Shown: in pieces, positions 17,684-26,015 of the stretch
How positions within the stretch are numbered: position 1 is the first letter of the stretch
How the letters are laid out: the number at the start of each line of letters is the position of its first letter
Assembly: GCA_016756725.1 (NCBI GenBank)
Contig: JAESII010000004.1
Span: 785,482-849,481 of the forward strand
Source: Synergistaceae bacterium
GTDB lineage: Bacteria; Synergistota; Synergistia; Synergistales; Aminithiophilaceae
Direction of reading: 5' to 3'
Length of the DNA: 64,000 nucleotides
The notes under the pieces: model-generated
What the model saw: the letters and a program-made list of their open reading frames with translations, nothing else
Told to the model about the DNA's origin: nothing
The model's database searches: none
Position numbers and translations under genes: made by a program

Positions 17684-19099
17684 GTGTCACCGTTCATGTC
17701 TAACCGGATTAGACCTTCATTTGCGCTTTCATTTGGAGTCCTGGCGTCAATCGTCGCTATTTTGATTGTGGGCATCTTCATTCTCAAGGTTGATTTACAC
17801 GTTCTGCTGATTCTCGGAGCCGTCGTAACAGCCCTTGCGTCGAAGTATATCGGCTACAAGTGGAGCGAGATTGAATCCGCAATGGGCACGGGTGTCGGCC
17901 GCGGGATGGTCGCCATGTTCATTTTCATCCTTATCGGCATGATCATCGGTTCCTGGATTCACTGCGGAACAGTGCCCGCCTTTATCTACTACGGCCTGGG
18001 GTTTCTTACTCCGGCCACCTTTCTGCCTCTGGGCCTGGTCGTCTGCAGCATCACGTCCCTCGCCACGGGTACATCCTGGGGAACAGCCGGGACGGTCGGC
18101 CTGGCCATGATGGGCATCGGTGCCGGCCTTGGCGTTCCCGCTCCCATCACGGCGGGCATGGTCATTTCCGGGGCCTGTCTGGGTGACAAGATGTCCCCCC
18201 TGTCGGACACGACCAACCTGGCGGCGGTTTCAGCCGGAACGGATCTGTACGAGCACATTCGCTCAATGATGTACACGACCGTCCCCTCTTTTCTCATTGC
18301 CTTGGTCGCTTTTACCGTGATCGGCATAAGATACGCCGGCGGCTCCCTTGATGCCGATGCGGTTTTGGAGATCCAGAACGCCATTACCGCCAAGTTTCAC
18401 ATCACCCCGCTCCTGCTTCTTCCCATGATCCTCGTAATCATCCTGAGCGTGATGAAGGTCCCGGCGGTGCCGGCCATGGTGGCCGGTGCTTTTCTGGGAA
18501 CACTCATGTCCGTTGTCGTTCAGGGCGCGTCGATAAGTGAGGCCCTGTCGGCCATCAACTATGGCTTCAGTGGCGAGAGCGGCGTGGCCGCCGTCGACAA
18601 ACTCCTCAACCGTGGCGGCATCCAGAGCATGATGTGGACCTTCTCCCTTTCCTTCATCGCCCTCAGCCTCGGCGGAGCCCTCGACGAGATGGGCTTCCTC
18701 AGCGTTCTCGTCGAGGGGATCCTCTCCAAGGTCCATTCCGCCGCCGGACTCATGACGGTTGCCGTTCTTTCTTCGATCGGCGGCAATGCGGCCATGGGGG
18801 AGGCCTACCTTTCCATCATTCTCAACGGAAGGCTCTATTATCACGCCTTTGAAAAGGTGGGACTGAGAAGGAGCATGCTGTCGAGAGCTCTCGAAGAGGG
18901 CGCGACGCTTACGACAACGATCATCCCCTGGACGACGGCCGGGGCCTTCATGGCCGCCACACTAGGCGTTCCCACCGTTTACTACCTGCCCTTTGCCCTT
19001 CTCAACTGGATCAACCCCCTCCTGTCCATCGTGCTGAGTCACTTGGGGATCTTCATGTTCTACCGCGAAGACAAGGCGGAAACTGCTGCCAAAGCTTAA
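17684..19099 (+). CDS. nhaC: NhaC-family Na+/H+ (or carboxylate) antiporter
   Basis: A 471-residue inner-membrane protein with about 11-12 membrane segments. The signature GDKMSPLSDTTNLA is typical of NhaC. The family includes Na+/H+ antiporters and malate/lactate or amino-acid exchangers, so the substrate is open. The GTG at 17684 lies behind AGAAGGAAGG; an ATG at 17696 is too far from that site. It is about 260 nt upstream of a three-gene redox set. A paralogue at 33.6 kb shares the same signature. Confidence 0.88.
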   Translation: MSPFMSNRIRPSFALSFGVLASIVAILIVGIFILKVDLHVLLILGAVVTALASKYIGYKWSEIESAMGTGVGRGMVAMFIFILIGMIIGSWIHCGTVPAFIYYGLGFLTPATFLPLGLVVCSITSLATGTSWGTAGTVGLAMMGIGAGLGVPAPITAGMVISGACLGDKMSPLSDTTNLAAVSAGTDLYEHIRSMMYTTVPSFLIALVAFTVIGIRYAGGSLDADAVLEIQNAITAKFHITPLLLLPMILVIILSVMKVPAVPAMVAGAFLGTLMSVVVQGASISEALSAINYGFSGESGVAAVDKLLNRGGIQSMMWTFSLSFIALSLGGALDEMGFLSVLVEGILSKVHSAAGLMTVAVLSSIGGNAAMGEAYLSIILNGRLYYHAFEKVGLRRSMLSRALEEGATLTTTIIPWTTAGAFMAATLGVPTVYYLPFALLNWINPLLSIVLSHLGIFMFYREDKAETAAKA

Positions 19100-19162
19100 G
19101 CCGCAGAGAGTGGCAGAGACGGCTTTTCTGAAAGAGCCCTAGAGTCATCCGGTTTTTCTAGC

Positions 19163-19218
19163 CCGGTTCTGGAGCGATTCAGGGCAGAGTCCCTCCAGAA
19201 CCGGTTCTTCGGTTTTAT
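19163..19218 (+). terminator. Terminator-like hairpin after nhaC
   Basis: Arms 19163-19174 and 19193-19204 pair perfectly over 12 bp around an 18-nt loop and are followed by TTCTTCGGTTTTAT. It separates nhaC from the oxidoreductase genes. Confidence 0.6.
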
Positions 19219-19355
19219 CTTAAAGGGGCCTGAGGGAACCACGTGCCCAGGCTAAGGAAGGCAGCAGTCAGCGACACCATGAAAGAGGTTCTCGGGACAA
19301 GGGGTTGATCCATTCCCTTCCTGATGGATCTCCTGAAACTGAAGGGAGGATATCC

Positions 19356-20645
19356 ATGCGTCTTGTGGTGATCGGTAACAGCGCGGCCGCGCTTGCGGCT
19401 GTAGAGGCCTTCCGCCAGATCGATAAAGATTCCTCCATGACGATGATCTCAAAGGAGAGGGGACCAGCCTATTCAAGAGTGCTCCTCCCCTATGTGCTGC
19501 GCCATAAAGTGAAGCCGGAAAACATTTTCATCCGCGATGTCTCTTTCTACCGGTCCTTGAATATCGACCTACACTGTGAGGAAGAGGTCGTCGAGGTGAA
19601 CGTAGAGAAAGCTTTCGTCGGCACCCGTTCGGGGAGACGTTTCCCCTATGATCGCCTTCTGGTGGCCACGGGTTCTGATCCCGTCAGACCCCTCGTCGAA
19701 GGGATGGAAGGGGAAGGCGTCTTCAGTCTCTGGACTCGTGATGACCTGGAAGGGCTCCTTCCGCTTTTCGAGAAAAAGGGTTCTGTCCTTGTCGTCGGCT
19801 CAGGCTTTGTCTCCCTCCAGGCCGCCTGGTCCGCTCTGGCCAGTGGCCTTTCGGTGACCCTTGCCGTGCGCAGCCAGAGGCTCATGCGCCGCGTCATCAG
19901 TGAGGAGGCGGGCTGCCTCCTCAGGGATAAGATCCTTCAGGCCGGTGTGGACCTGAGGCTGGGCGTCTCCATTGAGAGGATTGAGCGCCTTGAAGGAGGG
20001 CGACTGCGTGTCTTTCTTAAGGGAACCGATCCTTTCGAGGTCGATTTCGTCATCGTCGCCATCGGCGTCTGCCCCAATACAGCTTTTCTCGAGGGAACGG
20101 GCATCCAGATCGACGAGGGGATTCTCGTCGATCACAGGATGAAGACCAGCGTCGAGGGAATTTACGCCGCCGGAGATGTGGCGCAGGGTCCAACGGCCTT
20201 CGGAGAGGAGCGTGCCGTCCACGCTATCTGGCCAACGGCGGAGGAGCAGGGCCGCGTTGCGGGGACCAACCTCGCCGGCGTCGAGCTGGCCTATTCGGGG
20301 AGCCTGAACATGAACGTGACCCAGATGTTTTCCGTGACCGTCGCCTCTATGGGCATCTTCGAGGAGCGCGAGGGGATTGAGAGCCACTCGCTCTCCACGG
20401 AGGCGGGTTTCATCCGCGTCCTCTACAGAGGAGATGTCCCCGTCGGCGGTGTCGTCGTCGGAAGTTCCGAAGATGTGGCGCTTCTCGGGCACCTCAGGCC
20501 TTTCATCCGCAAACACAGACCCTGTCCTCAAGACCTGTCGGAGCTTCGCAAGTTTTTTGCCATGGATCTGGTTGGAACCATCCGAAGAGAGCATCTTGCT
20601 CTGCCCAGGGGCCGTCTTTCGATTCCAAAGGAGGGGTCAAGATGA
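19356..20645 (+). CDS. FAD-dependent NAD(P)-disulfide-type oxidoreductase
   Basis: A 429-residue flavoprotein of the NADH-oxidase / nitrite-reductase-flavin / ferredoxin-reductase type. It has an N-terminal FAD fold (LVVIGNSAAALAAVEAF), a second nucleotide fold for NAD(P)H (VLVVGSGFVSLQAAWSA) and the FAD-binding AAGDVAQG motif. A conserved redox cysteine pair is absent, so it probably passes electrons from NAD(P)H to or from the following ferredoxin. The ATG at 19356 has GGGAGG upstream. Its end overlaps the ferredoxin start by 4 nt, indicating translational coupling. Confidence 0.85.
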   Translation: MRLVVIGNSAAALAAVEAFRQIDKDSSMTMISKERGPAYSRVLLPYVLRHKVKPENIFIRDVSFYRSLNIDLHCEEEVVEVNVEKAFVGTRSGRRFPYDRLLVATGSDPVRPLVEGMEGEGVFSLWTRDDLEGLLPLFEKKGSVLVVGSGFVSLQAAWSALASGLSVTLAVRSQRLMRRVISEEAGCLLRDKILQAGVDLRLGVSIERIERLEGGRLRVFLKGTDPFEVDFVIVAIGVCPNTAFLEGTGIQIDEGILVDHRMKTSVEGIYAAGDVAQGPTAFGEERAVHAIWPTAEEQGRVAGTNLAGVELAYSGSLNMNVTQMFSVTVASMGIFEEREGIESHSLSTEAGFIRVLYRGDVPVGGVVVGSSEDVALLGHLRPFIRKHRPCPQDLSELRKFFAMDLVGTIRREHLALPRGRLSIPKEGSR

Positions 20646-21136
20646 AAATCATCACGATTAATCCCGATATCTGCGTGGGCTGTGGCAACTGCGAATATGC
20701 CTGCGCCAACGAGCAAAAGGGAAATTTTGACATCAAAAACTCCTGGATTCGGGTCAATTTCTATCCGGCCGACAGAGTCTGTATCCCCTGGAACTGCGCC
20801 CAGTGTGAAGATGCCTGGTGTATGCGCGTCTGTCCCGCCGGGGCGATTTCCAGAGACCCGAAGACTGGCGCGGTCCTCATCGACGAGGGCCTCTGTGCCG
20901 GGTGCAAGATGTGTATGCTGGCCTGCCCCTACGGAAGCATCCATTTCGACCTTGAGGCCGCCGTGAGCCGCAAGTGCGATCTCTGCGGCGGAGACCCCCA
21001 GTGCGTGCGCGCCTGCCTCTCGGGGGCCCTTCAGTTCGTTGAGGTCGACAGGGCCTACGAATTTCGGAGGCGACAGTTCGACAACGTCCTCAGGGCCATG
21101 CCGGGAATCGCCAAGCAGGACGGGGAAGAGAGGTAA
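20642..21136 (+). CDS. Four-cluster [4Fe-4S] ferredoxin subunit (DmsB/HycB type)
   Basis: A 164-residue electron carrier with four cysteine groups: CVGCGNCEYAC, CAQCEDAWCMRVCP, CAGCKMCMLACP and CDLCGGDPQCVRAC. This is the pattern of the iron-sulfur subunits that wire molybdopterin enzymes to their electron partners. There is no Tat or Sec signal, so the complex is cytoplasmic. It lies between the flavoprotein and the Mo/W enzyme, overlapping the first by 4 nt and 5 nt before the second. The likely electron path is NAD(P)H, FAD, iron-sulfur clusters, Mo/W centre, in either direction. Confidence 0.92.
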   Translation: MKIITINPDICVGCGNCEYACANEQKGNFDIKNSWIRVNFYPADRVCIPWNCAQCEDAWCMRVCPAGAISRDPKTGAVLIDEGLCAGCKMCMLACPYGSIHFDLEAAVSRKCDLCGGDPQCVRACLSGALQFVEVDRAYEFRRRQFDNVLRAMPGIAKQDGEER

Positions 21137-21141
21137 TCGAG

Positions 21142-23208
21142 ATGGCTAAGGAGATCGTGAAAACGCTTTGTAGAATGTGCGATAACCGCTGCGGCATGCA
21201 TGTCTTCCTCGAAGAGGGCAAGGTGACCGGAGTGGAAGGCAATCCCGACCATCCCTGGAATTGGGGGCGCCTCTGCAGCAAGGGGAAGGCTGCTCCCGAC
21301 ATCATCAATGCCCCTGACCGGATCCTCAAACCCCTGAAAAAAACCCCTCAGGGTTGGCAGGAGATCGGCCTTGAACAGGCTCTTGACGAGATCGCCGATA
21401 AGATCCGGCAGATTCAGGCTCAGTACGGGAAGAGGGCCATGAGCGCATGGAAGGGCGAAGCCCTCGGCTTCAATCAGGAGGAGGAGATGGTCCGGCGCTT
21501 CTGTCACGCCATCGGCACGCCGAACTACTTCTCCAACGACTCCCAGTGTTTTGTCTGCCGCTACATGGCCTACCGGTTCCTCTACGGGACGGGAGCCTAC
21601 CCCTTTCCCGATTACGCCAATGCCAAATGCATCGTCATATGGGGGGCGAATCCCCCTGCGGCCCATCCCTTCATGACGCGCATGGTCATGGAGGGGAAAC
21701 AGAACGGTGCCCGAATCGTCGCCGTTGACCCCCGTCTTTCCATGATCGCCCGCCAGGCCCATGATTTCATCCCCATCCTGCCCGGCACGGACGGGGCTCT
21801 GGCCTTGGGGCTCATCAAGATCCTGACGGAAAAGGGCTGGTACGATCACGACTTTGTGGAAAAGCACGCCTACGGTTTTGAGGAACTTCAGTCCTATGCC
21901 GCCCGATTTGACCTGGATTACGTCGAAGAGGAGACGGGAGTGAGCCGGGAGGCGATAGAGAAGCTGGCCCTTCTCCTTTATAAATCCTCTCCTCATGTCT
22001 CCATCTACATCGGTAACGGCACGGAGCATCATGTCAACGGCGTCAACAACAGCCGGGCCATTGCCTCTCTGATCGGTCTTTTAGGGGCTCTGGATCGCAA
22101 GGGGGGCAGTCGCGTTTTGGAGGGAGCCGGTGTTCGGGACATGACGCTCTACGAGGAGATTCCCCTTTCACACCTTGACCCGATCGGCGCCGACAAATTT
22201 CCCGTCCTCTACGACCAGCGTCACGAGTGTCACACCATGACGGCCATGGATGCCATTCTCTCGGGCGATCCCTACCCCTTGCGGGGGATGATTCTCACAG
22301 GGGCAAACCCGGCGTCGACGAATCCCAACGTGGCCAAGGTGAAAAAGGCCCTTGCCAGCCTCGATCTTTTCGTGGTCCGTGAGCTTTTCATGACGGAAAC
22401 GGCCGAGCTGGCCCATTACATCCTGCCTTCGGCAACCTTCATGGAGCGAACCGAGGTCTTCTGCCATGCCCCGATCCACCTGCTCAACCTCACGCCCAAG
22501 GTCTTCTCTCTGCCCGAGGTCCAGGATGGCTATGATTTCTGGCATGACCTTGCCCACCGCCTCGGCGCGGGAGAATATTTCCCCTGGAAGGACGCCGAGG
22601 AGCTGAACGCCTGGCTCCTGGAGCCCACGGGCTACACGGTGGAGGACCTCAGGGCCCATCCTGAAGGGATTGTCTACCAGCCCCATCGCTATGAAAAGTG
22701 GAAGGAGGCGCCTCTTGCCACTCCCACGGGGAAGGTGGAGTTCTTCTCGACCTACCTGAAGGATTTTGGCATGAAAGGGTTGCCAGAATACGTCTCGCCC
22801 TCCTACAAAGCCGACCCCGAACATCCTTTCGTCCTGACGACCGGCGCCAGAAAGCTGCTCTTCGTCCATAGCCGTTACCACAACATTCCCCGATTCCACG
22901 AGGCCTGTCCCGAGGCGGATCTGGAGATGCACCCTGACGACGCGGCCGAGCTGGCTATTGCCGACGGGGAGAGGGTCTCCATTGAGTCCAAGATAGGGGC
23001 TGTGGAGATGAAAGTCCGGATCGTCGCGGAAAACGAAATCATTCGAGGCTGTGTCCACGGAATTCACAGTTTCATCAGAGACAACGTCAACGAGATCACG
23101 ATTGACTCGGAGAATGATCCGATCTCCGGATTCCCCCTCCTCAAATCCATCGCGGTGAAAATCAGAAAAATCAAGGGAGAGGGATCAACCCCGCACCAGC
23201 CTGATTGA
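21142..23208 (+). CDS. Cytoplasmic molybdopterin (Mo/W-bisPGD) oxidoreductase
   Basis: A 688-residue member of the DMSO-reductase superfamily. An N-terminal [4Fe-4S] site uses Cys10, Cys13, Cys17 and Cys45 (CRMCDNRC, then LCSKG). The metal ligand is probably Cys136 or Cys139 in NDSQCFVCR. Later motifs such as GANPPAAHPF, GTDGALALG and the C-terminal dinucleotide-binding domain are complete. There is no twin-arginine signal. The overall layout recalls the soluble branch that includes acetylene hydratase, but the flavoprotein and ferredoxin partners argue for a true redox reaction. Substrate unknown. Confidence 0.88.
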   Translation: MAKEIVKTLCRMCDNRCGMHVFLEEGKVTGVEGNPDHPWNWGRLCSKGKAAPDIINAPDRILKPLKKTPQGWQEIGLEQALDEIADKIRQIQAQYGKRAMSAWKGEALGFNQEEEMVRRFCHAIGTPNYFSNDSQCFVCRYMAYRFLYGTGAYPFPDYANAKCIVIWGANPPAAHPFMTRMVMEGKQNGARIVAVDPRLSMIARQAHDFIPILPGTDGALALGLIKILTEKGWYDHDFVEKHAYGFEELQSYAARFDLDYVEEETGVSREAIEKLALLLYKSSPHVSIYIGNGTEHHVNGVNNSRAIASLIGLLGALDRKGGSRVLEGAGVRDMTLYEEIPLSHLDPIGADKFPVLYDQRHECHTMTAMDAILSGDPYPLRGMILTGANPASTNPNVAKVKKALASLDLFVVRELFMTETAELAHYILPSATFMERTEVFCHAPIHLLNLTPKVFSLPEVQDGYDFWHDLAHRLGAGEYFPWKDAEELNAWLLEPTGYTVEDLRAHPEGIVYQPHRYEKWKEAPLATPTGKVEFFSTYLKDFGMKGLPEYVSPSYKADPEHPFVLTTGARKLLFVHSRYHNIPRFHEACPEADLEMHPDDAAELAIADGERVSIESKIGAVEMKVRIVAENEIIRGCVHGIHSFIRDNVNEITIDSENDPISGFPLLKSIAVKIRKIKGEGSTPHQPD

Positions 23209-23273
23209 TAAGACCGATTCCCAGGACTTCCGCTCATTATGACTGAAGGGGCTTGATGTCCTGTCGTTTTTAA

Positions 23274-23510
23274 AACAGCCTCAGGCTGACGGCAACGTCA
23301 GCGGTCGAAGGGGCCCGGCTCCTGGGGATTGACGAAAACCATGGCTCACTGGCCAGGGGCAAGGTGGCCGATTTCCTCGTCCTCAAGGAGAACCCTCTGG
23401 ATCACATCGAGACCCTCATGGACCTTGATCAGGTCTACAAGAAAGGACGGTTCCGTCCTGAGATAGCCTTTGGTTCCTCGCGATTTTTTGCCGGCGAAAG
23501 GGCCAAGTGA
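23274..23510 (+). pseudogene. C-terminal remnant of an amidohydrolase
   Basis: A 78-codon frame without a start, bounded upstream by an in-frame TAA at 23271, ends at 23508-23510. It reads TATSAVEGARLLGIDE, then GSLARGKVADFLVLKENPL, which is the characteristic C-terminal end of metal-dependent amidohydrolases (imidazolonepropionase/adenine-deaminase type). All catalytic histidines lie further N-terminal and are lost. It follows the Mo/W enzyme in the same direction, so an intact ancestor was probably the last gene of that operon. Confidence 0.8.
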
Positions 23511-23553
23511 GATCAGGGTCACCTGCTGCGATAGGGGGCGAGGCCTGTTCCCT

Positions 23554-23606
23554 GGTACCGTAAAGCCTTAACCGAATCCTCTTTTCGGTTAAGGCTTTAC
23601 GGTACC
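23554..23606. repeat. 23-bp perfect inverted repeat
   Basis: Arms 23554-23576 and 23584-23606 are exact reverse complements around a 7-nt loop. Each arm ends in GGTACC. No T-run follows on either strand. It is AT-richer than its surroundings and lies just beyond the amidohydrolase stump. It could be a transcription stop, an mRNA stabiliser or the scar of a lost element. Confidence 0.7.
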
Positions 23607-23785
23607 TCTACTGTAGACGAGACTTGAATTCAAGTTGCCTGCCCTGGGCCGTCTTGTCGGCGAAAATCGCGAGGAACCTTTCATCATCCAATCCGGTGTG
23701 CCGTCCCTTGTGGTGGACCCGTTCATAAAAGAACAAAAAAGCGGTTGTCCGGAAAGTGAAAACCTAAAGAAAGGTTCATAGTGCA

Positions 23786-23826
23786 AAAGATACCGCCTCA
23801 GGTGGTATCTTTTTCAGTTTTTTTGC
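23786..23826 (+). terminator. Terminator upstream of the aminotransferase-etf operon
   Basis: A 10-bp stem with one G-U pair around TCA (about 23788-23810), followed by TTTTTCAGTTTTTTT. The flanking A-run on the other side means it could work in both directions. It isolates the next operon. Confidence 0.75.
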
Positions 23827-23844
23827 ACCTCTTGCCGGCCTCTT

Positions 23845-23873
23845 TTGGCGATTTTTTGCTTGCTTTGTATAGT
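23845..23873 (+). promoter_or_regulatory. Sigma-70-type promoter for the aminotransferase-etf operon
   Basis: TTGGCG (23845-23850) and TATAGT (23868-23873) are spaced by exactly 17 nt. The predicted start lies about 105 nt before the aminotransferase ATG, right after the terminator. Confidence 0.65.
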
Positions 23874-23986
23874 CTTTCGTCAAGATCGTCGTTGCGATCA
23901 GTCTTTTGGAGTCGCCGGGCAAAATGAAAGATGTATTTGTAAAAGATTTTTTTTAATGAAAATCGGCCAGAAAAGGAGTCCTCCTC

Positions 23987-25177
23987 ATGGTGACGAAAAT
24001 GCGTTTTCCCAACAGCCGCATGGCCCACGTTCCCCTTGCCGGAGGCATTCGGGAGATCCTGGGCCTTGCCGAAGAGCTTGAGCGTCAGGGCCGTTCCATC
24101 GTTCACATGGAGATCGGCCGGCCTGATTTCGATTCCCCCCTGATGGCCAAGGAGGGGGCCAAGGCCGCCCTCGACGCGGGCAACGTCCATTACACCGACA
24201 TGGCCGGCGACCGCGACCTGCGCCGGGCCATCGCCGAAAAGTATGGCCGCGAGCAGGGCCTTGCCGTCGACGCCGACAGGCAGGTCCTCGTCACCGTCGG
24301 CGCCATGGAGGCCATCCTCGTGGTGCTGCTGACGCTGCTCGAGCCGGGCGATGAGGTCATCGTTCCCGCCCCCTTCTTCCCGGCCTATTCGGACCAGATC
24401 GCCCTGGCCGGGGCCAGGCAGGTCACCGTTCCCTGCCCCATGGAAAAGGGCTTCCGCCTTCAGGTTGACGATCTGCGCAGGGCCGTCACGGAAAGAACGC
24501 GCCTCATTCTCCTCAACTCGCCCAACAACCCCTCCGGCGCCGTCCTGGCCGAGGAGGATCTGGCGGCCATCGCCGAACTGGCCCGCGAAAAGGACCTCTG
24601 GGTCCTCTCCGACGAGTGTTACGAGAAGTTCCTCTACGAGGGACGGCACCGGACCATCGCCGCCCTGCCGGGCATGGCCGAGAGGACCGTCATCGCCTCC
24701 AGTGCCTCCAAGACCTGGTCCATGACGGGGTGGCGCGTGGGCTGGCTCGTCATGCCGAAGGAGATGACGCCCTACGCCGTCAAGTGCCACCAGAACGTGA
24801 CCTCCTGTGCCGCCTCCTTCGCCCAGGCCGGCGTGGCCCTGGCCCTGCGCGAGGCCGACGATGACGTGGCCTCCATGATCGACGAGTACCGCCGCCGTCG
24901 TGACCTGGTCGTCAGGTACCTCAAGGAGACGCCGGGCATCGAGTCCGTCGTCCCCGAAGGGGCCTTCTACGCCTTTCCCAACATCGCAAAACTGGGCATG
25001 ACCGCCCTCGATTTCTGCATGCACCTCCTCCGCGAGAAGGGCGTCTCCATCGTTCCCGGCGACGTCTTCGGCTCTCCCGGCTTCGTGCGCATCGCCTACT
25101 GCCGTTCCTACGGCGAGATCGAAGAGGGGATGAGGCGCATCGGCGAGGCGGTCCGGGAGCTTCAGGCCCGGCCATGA
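23987..25177 (+). CDS. Class I/II PLP aminotransferase (AspB-like)
   Basis: A 396-residue fold-type I aminotransferase. Recognisable are EIGRPDFDSP near 43, LNSPNNPSGAVL, SDECYEKFLY and the PLP lysine in SSASKTWSMTGWRVGW. It should swap an amino group between an amino acid and a 2-oxo acid in the cytoplasm. It leads the operon with etfB, etfA and an FAD-linked hydroxyacid dehydrogenase. Together they could convert an amino acid to its 2-oxo acid and on to the 2-hydroxy acid, or the reverse. The start is preceded by AAAAGGAG. Confidence 0.9.
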   Translation: MVTKMRFPNSRMAHVPLAGGIREILGLAEELERQGRSIVHMEIGRPDFDSPLMAKEGAKAALDAGNVHYTDMAGDRDLRRAIAEKYGREQGLAVDADRQVLVTVGAMEAILVVLLTLLEPGDEVIVPAPFFPAYSDQIALAGARQVTVPCPMEKGFRLQVDDLRRAVTERTRLILLNSPNNPSGAVLAEEDLAAIAELAREKDLWVLSDECYEKFLYEGRHRTIAALPGMAERTVIASSASKTWSMTGWRVGWLVMPKEMTPYAVKCHQNVTSCAASFAQAGVALALREADDDVASMIDEYRRRRDLVVRYLKETPGIESVVPEGAFYAFPNIAKLGMTALDFCMHLLREKGVSIVPGDVFGSPGFVRIAYCRSYGEIEEGMRRIGEAVRELQARP

Positions 25178-25208
25178 CCTTTGCATCCTACGACGGGGAG
25201 ATGGGACG

Positions 25209-26015
25209 ATGAGACTTGCCGTGATGATCAAGCAGGTGCCGGCGACGGACACCGTCAAGATCGACCCCGAGAAGGGGACGATGATCCGCGAAGGCCTCGA
25301 GATGGAGGTCAATCCCCTCGACCTTCACGCTCTGGAGGCGGCCGTGACCTGGCGGGATCGCCTCGGCGGCGAAGCGGAGGTTGTCGTCTTCTCCATGGGG
25401 CCTCCCAGCGCCATCAAGGCCATCCGGAGTGCCCTCGCCTTCGGCTGTGACCGGGGTTTTCTCATCTCAGACCGTCTCTTCGGCGGCTCCGACACCCTCG
25501 CCACGGCCCGGGCCCTGGCGGCAGCCCTCGAGAAGGAAGGCCCCTTCGACCTCGTCCTCTGCGGCGAGCGGGCCACCGACGGAGAGACGGGCCAGGTCGG
25601 CCCCGCCCTGGGACACCTCATGAAGGCCTCCGTCGTGACCTACGTCAACGAGATCACCGAGATCGCCGAGGGCCGGATCACTCTGAGGAGGGCCGTCGAG
25701 GGCGGTTCCCAGGTGGTGCGGGCCGTCCTTCCGGCCCAGCTGAGCGTCGTCAAGGAGCTCAACCGGCCCCGCCTGCTCACGCTTCGGCGCAAACAGGCCG
25801 TCCGGGAGAGGGAGATTCCCGTCCTGACAGCCGCTGATCTGGGCCTGCCCGTCGAGTGGTGCGGCCTCAAGGGATCGCCGACGCAGGTCGTCTCCGTCAA
25901 ATATCCCGAACTGGTCCGTTCCTGCGAGATGATCCACGTCGGCGCCGATCTGGAAAGGGCCGTCACCGATCTGGCCGACATCCTGACGAAAGAGGTGGCC
26001 GCCCATGAAGGCTGA
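25209..26015 (+). CDS. etfB: Electron transfer flavoprotein, beta subunit
   Basis: A 268-residue EtfB. The N-terminal MRLAVMIKQVPATDTVKID, EVNPLDLHALEAAV, the CGERATDGETGQVGP nucleotide loop and the LTLRRKQAV stretch are the family pattern. With EtfA it carries electrons from the adjacent FAD dehydrogenase. Here Etf serves a GlcD-type dehydrogenase as in the electron-confurcating lactate dehydrogenase of Acetobacterium, but I cannot tell from sequence alone whether this pair bifurcates. It overlaps etfA by 11 nt. Confidence 0.94.
   Translation: MRLAVMIKQVPATDTVKIDPEKGTMIREGLEMEVNPLDLHALEAAVTWRDRLGGEAEVVVFSMGPPSAIKAIRSALAFGCDRGFLISDRLFGGSDTLATARALAAALEKEGPFDLVLCGERATDGETGQVGPALGHLMKASVVTYVNEITEIAEGRITLRRAVEGGSQVVRAVLPAQLSVVKELNRPRLLTLRRKQAVREREIPVLTAADLGLPVEWCGLKGSPTQVVSVKYPELVRSCEMIHVGADLERAVTDLADILTKEVAAHEG

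Noticed and set aside
21142..23208. Selenocysteine in the Mo/W enzyme
   Set aside because: The metal-ligand region uses Cys codons (NDSQCFVC), and no in-frame TGA occurs within the domain.
23589..23786. 65-codon minus-strand frame between the inverted repeat and terminator
   Set aside because: No ribosome site or coding character, and it overlaps one arm of the inverted repeat.
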